Source of the DNA: Solirubrobacterales bacterium
GTDB lineage: Bacteria; Actinomycetota; Thermoleophilia; Solirubrobacterales; Solirubrobacteraceae
Reading direction: 5' to 3'
DNA length: 7,586 nt
NCBI GenBank assembly: GCA_009781575.1
Contig: WQXW01000079.1
Span: forward strand, 1 to 7,586
Position 1 is the first letter of the stretch, and the number at the start of each line of letters is the position of its first letter. The notes below the pieces were generated by a model. The model was not told where the DNA came from and searched no databases. It saw only the letters and a program-made list of their open reading frames with translations. Below are positions 5,475-7,586 of this stretch, one piece after another. Both the position numbers and the translations under genes were made by a program.

Positions 5475-5506
5475 GCGGCGGGCGCTACTGCAGGCGCGTC
5501 CGCCGC
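5475..5506 (+). terminator. GC-rich stem-loop just after the TetR stop
   Basis: GCGGCGGGCGC (5475-5485) pairs with GCGTCCGCCGC (5496-5506) over 11 positions with one G-T wobble, around a 10-base loop. It starts 3 bp after the TetR stop codon. No T run follows, so it is a hairpin-only terminator candidate as often seen in GC-rich genomes. It could also work for the convergent antitoxin gene, which ends at 5575. The rest of 5507-5574 shows nothing else. Confidence 0.5.
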
Positions 5507-5574
5507 AGATTCGCTGTGTAACCCCACGGGATTTGTGTGCGGTACTGCCGGCAACGACTGAGAACAGCGACCGA

Positions 5575-5994
5575 TCAGCGAGTGGCTACGAGCATCGAGG
5601 CGCCGGCATAAACATGCGCTGGCCCTCGCTCGAGGGCCTTGCGAACGAGCGTGGGCTCCTGGCCGACCGGGACCACATCAAACGCGAACTCGATGCCAGT
5701 CGTTGCAGCGATCTTTGCGAGCGTCTCAATCTGAGGGTTCTTCTCGCCGGACTCGAGCTCAACCACGCGCGGCTGGCTCACACCGAAACGCTTCGCCAGC
5801 TCCCGCTGCGACAGCCCGTTTTCGGAGCGGTACGTGATCAGCCGAGCCGCGACCATGCGCGCCAGCGCCAGGCGTTCCCATTCGGCGGCGAACTCGGGGT
5901 CGGCCTTTAGTGCGGCGGAAAGCACCTGATCTGCGGTTTCGATGCCCTTCGGCCAGTGCCCAGGCGCCTCGTTCATGATCGTATGATAGGTCAT
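5575..5994 (-). CDS. XRE-family antitoxin (HigA-like) of a type II toxin-antitoxin pair
   Basis: A 139-residue protein with a Cro/C1-type HTH in the middle, about residues 49-105: LITYRSENGLSQRELAKRFGVSQPRVVELESGEKNPQIETLAKIAATTGIEF. GLSQRELAKRFGV is the helix-turn, and SQPRVVELESG the recognition helix. The N-terminal part (KADPEFAAEWERLALARMVAARL) is the usual leading helix of HigA-type antitoxins, which bind the toxin and, as a complex, repress their own operon. The ATG at 5992-5994 overlaps the toxin stop as ATGA, so the antitoxin is second and translationally coupled; this decides the start over an in-frame Met seven residues in. The C-terminal 25 or so residues resemble nothing I recognise. 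It is convergent with the TetR gene. Confidence 0.88.
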   Translation of the reverse strand: MTYHTIMNEAPGHWPKGIETADQVLSAALKADPEFAAEWERLALARMVAARLITYRSENGLSQRELAKRFGVSQPRVVELESGEKNPQIETLAKIAATTGIEFAFDVVPVGQEPTLVRKALERGPAHVYAGASMLVATR

Positions 5995-6353
5995 GGCTGA
6001 TCGACTTTCAATGGTCTGTCGTACTGCTCGGCGCGAGCCCGAGCGCGCTCGATGAGCACGTCGTAGTCCTTGTGCCGGTCGATGGCCAGGATCACGCGGA
6101 AGTCGCCCGCTCGCCGATAGATGGCGCGCCAGTCGCTTCGGCCCTGCCGTGGGCGCAGCTCGTGCAGCGTCGCTGTGCGATCGCCCTTCAGCGGCTTCAT
6201 GTGCGGTGGTCTGAGCTGATTGCCGAGTTCGCCCAGCTTCCGCACCGCGTTGAGCAGCGCGCGATGCTCGTCCCTGGACCTCATTGCCAGCAGGTCCACG
6301 ACCGCGTCGGGGTCGTAGATGACGCCATAGCCCCTCGTGCCTGCTTGGGTCAT
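5991..6353 (-). CDS. RelE/HigB-like toxin (Gp49-like family) of a type II toxin-antitoxin pair
   Basis: A 120-residue basic protein of the RelE/ParE superfamily, nearest in pattern to HigB/Gp49-like toxins. Visible family features are RPPHMKPLKG, then LHELRPRQGRSDWRAIYRRAGDFRVILAIDRHKDYDVLIERARARAEQYD, the strand-turn-strand core with conserved Leu-x-Glu-Leu-Arg and a terminal helix. HigB-type proteins cleave mRNA on the ribosome; for this one that activity is inferred. The toxin-first order followed by an ATGA-coupled XRE antitoxin is the classic higBA layout. The ATG at 6351-6353 is the only good start; it has no Shine-Dalgarno. Base composition looks less GC-extreme than in proA or nadD, in keeping with horizontal acquisition. 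ParE-like gyrase inhibition is a less likely alternative. Confidence 0.85.
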   Translation of the reverse strand: MTQAGTRGYGVIYDPDAVVDLLAMRSRDEHRALLNAVRKLGELGNQLRPPHMKPLKGDRTATLHELRPRQGRSDWRAIYRRAGDFRVILAIDRHKDYDVLIERARARAEQYDRPLKVDQP

Positions 6354-6359
6354 CGGTGC

Positions 6360-6365
6360 AACGTA
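6360..6365 (-). promoter_or_regulatory. Possible -10 element of the toxin-antitoxin operon
   Basis: On the - strand TACGTT fits TAnnnT and ends six bases before the toxin ATG, so a leaderless transcript is possible, matching the lack of a ribosome binding site. No -35 box is clear. Nearby candidates for antitoxin binding are the perfect 10-bp palindrome GCGTCGACGC at 6387-6396 and the ACGT-N4-ACGT inverted repeat at 6361-6372. Confidence 0.25.
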
Positions 6366-6440
6366 CTCACGTCATGGGATAGCACGGCGTCGACGCGAGA
6401 GGCCGCGAACACATCTGTCTGAGGCGCCGTTGGGGGATTC

Positions 6441-6475
6441 AAAAAGAGGATTCGTTCCGCGCGGAACCAATCCTC
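6441..6475 (-). terminator. Intrinsic terminator downstream of the ABC permease gene
   Basis: GAGGATTCGTTCCGC (6446-6460) and GCGGAACCAATCCTC (6461-6475) are inverted repeats with 14 of 15 positions paired (one C-C mismatch). Read on the - strand the stem is followed at once by five T, the classic Rho-independent form. It lies 76 bp past the permease stop and upstream of the toxin-antitoxin promoter, so it insulates that operon. On the + strand the stem is followed by A-rich DNA, so it should not end transcription there. Confidence 0.78.
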
Positions 6476-6551
6476 AAAACAAAAAACGGAACGGACGGAG
6501 CTCGACCGCCGGCCTCGCATTTTGTGAGAAGGCGGCAAGCGCCGCGAGGGG

Positions 6552-7586
6552 CTACGTCCCGGCGAGCGCCTGCAGCGGCTTCATGCGGGTGACACGCCAG
6601 GCGGGGTAGATGCCGCCGAGCACGCCGATCGCGATCCCCACGAGCAGGCCGCGGCCGAGTCCCCAGGCGGTGATCGAGGGGGACACGTAGGTCGAGACGC
6701 CGAGCGCGCGCACGAGCAGGTCACCGCCGATCGTGCCCACCAGCAGGCCGCCGGCGGCGCCGAGCGTGGACACCGCGACCCCCTCGCCGAGGATGAGCGC
6801 GGCGACGCGGCCGGGCGTCCAGCCGACGGTGCTCAGCAGGCCGAGCTCCTCCTGGCGTTCCATGATGGCCATCGCCATCGTGTTGGTCACGCCGATCGCG
6901 CCCACGATCAGCGCGATCACCACAATCACGAAGATCGCCTTGGAGATGAGCGTGCTGTTGGCGCCCAACCGCAGCGCCTGTTCGGGCGTGTCGATCACGC
7001 GCGTGCCCGGGAATTCACGTTCGATCGCGCGCGCGGCGTGCGCCGAGTGCGTACCGGGGGCGAGATCGACCACCACGTTGGTCACCTCGCCCAGGCGGTT
7101 TGAGACCCGCTGGGCCTCTTCGAGCGGCAGCACCGCGCCGGCGTCCTCGAAGAAGATGCCCGAGTGGTAGATCCCCGCGATGCGGTAGGAGCGCCCGTGC
7201 AGCACGATCCTGCGCCCGGGCGAGAGGTGCAACTGGGCGGCGAGCCGATCTCCGACCAGCGCCTGGGGCAGGCCGGTGGGGCGCGCGCCGGCCACGATCA
7301 CCAGCTGGCGCGCGAAGAAGCCGCTGGGGTCGGCGCCGAAGAGCACCGCGCCGGGTTCGCGGTGGACCGCTTCGACCAGCAGCAGCAGCGGGGTGGCGCG
7401 GGAGACGTAGCGCCTGGCCTGCAGGCGCGCCACGATCGACTCCGGCAGCACCGAGGCGGTGGGGTCGGACACATTGGACTGGAAGACCCCCAGGTCGGAG
7501 CCGCCGAGGTGGACGATGCCGGCCGCGGTGTTGCGCAGCCCCTGCGTGAAGGCCAACAGCGCCACGATCGTGGCCACGCCCACCGC
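6552..7586 (-). CDS. ABC transporter permease, MacB/FtsX type, C-terminal part (5' end outside window)
   Basis: The frame runs off the right edge, so only the last 344 residues are present; whole proteins usually have 370-410. The fragment starts in the end of transmembrane helix 1 (VGVATIVALLAFTQGLR), followed by an extracytoplasmic MacB-like core domain of about 195 residues. Three membrane helices come next, near residues 213-237 (AIFVIVVIALIVGAIGVTNT), 259-290 and 304-331. After helix 2 comes the cytoplasmic coupling segment MERQEELGLLSTVGWTPGRV, which contacts the ATPase, and the typical ending PAWRVTRMKPLQAL. These mechanotransmission-type permeases work with a MacB/LolD-like ATPase, expected upstream outside the window, and export peptides, lipoproteins or drugs; the substrate is unknown. 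The GTG at 7581-7583 is internal, not the real start. A terminator follows at 6441-6475. Confidence 0.95.
   Translation of the reverse strand, partial: AVGVATIVALLAFTQGLRNTAAGIVHLGGSDLGVFQSNVSDPTASVLPESIVARLQARRYVSRATPLLLLVEAVHREPGAVLFGADPSGFFARQLVIVAGARPTGLPQALVGDRLAAQLHLSPGRRIVLHGRSYRIAGIYHSGIFFEDAGAVLPLEEAQRVSNRLGEVTNVVVDLAPGTHSAHAARAIEREFPGTRVIDTPEQALRLGANSTLISKAIFVIVVIALIVGAIGVTNTMAMAIMERQEELGLLSTVGWTPGRVAALILGEGVAVSTLGAAGGLLVGTIGGDLLVRALGVSTYVSPSITAWGLGRGLLVGIAIGVLGGIYPAWRVTRMKPLQALAGT

Noticed and set aside
5533..5910. + strand open frame opposite the antitoxin gene
   Set aside because: The - strand holds a clear HTH domain with ATGA coupling to the toxin; the + strand product has no recognisable features.
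6337..6609. Small frames on either strand across the toxin-permease gap (6337-6609 + and 6350-6538 -)
   Set aside because: They run through the terminator hairpin and lack ribosome binding sites and family motifs.

Overview
High-GC bacterial DNA. By eye it is well over 65% G+C, with strong G/C bias at third codon positions and GTG starts. The most economical reading is a high-GC actinobacterium. The very long tandem TetR protein with 'VEVLAVGP/VEIFAAGP' ligand-domain motifs, together with the gene order, leans towards Thermoleophilia (Solirubrobacterales-like). That placement is inference; no rRNA or other marker is present.

Region 1 (1..3104, + strand) is a tight housekeeping operon: the 3' part of proB (glutamate 5-kinase), proA (gamma-glutamyl phosphate reductase), nadD (nicotinate-nucleotide adenylyltransferase) and rsfS (ribosomal silencing factor). 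ProB and ProA carry out the first two steps of proline synthesis from glutamate. NadD makes the dinucleotide in NAD synthesis. RsfS blocks ribosomal subunit joining in starvation. Short in-frame G/C-rich repeats sit inside proA and at both ends of nadD.

Region 2 (3105..5471) is a regulator cluster. Two small paralogous XRE-type HTH genes lie in tandem on the - strand. They are products of a duplication of about 420 bp that also copied their upstream region, where a 28-bp block (26/28 identical) is conserved. Divergent from the second copy is a 483-aa + strand protein made of two complete TetR-type repressors fused head to tail. It is preceded by a good Shine-Dalgarno and a 7-codon mini-ORF that overlaps its start as ATGA.

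Region 3 (5575..6353, - strand) is a toxin-first type II toxin-antitoxin pair: a RelE/HigB-like toxin followed by an XRE (HigA-like) antitoxin, overlapping by ATGA. Region 4 (6354..7586, - strand) holds a strong intrinsic terminator and the C-terminal 344 residues of a MacB/FtsX-type ABC transporter permease that runs off the window.

The core operon and the permease thus flank about 3.2 kb of regulators and a toxin-antitoxin module, which looks like an accessory insertion hotspot. No tRNA, rRNA, CRISPR array, transposase or integrase was found. The most unusual part is the duplicated XRE unit with its highly conserved upstream element, facing the double TetR gene.
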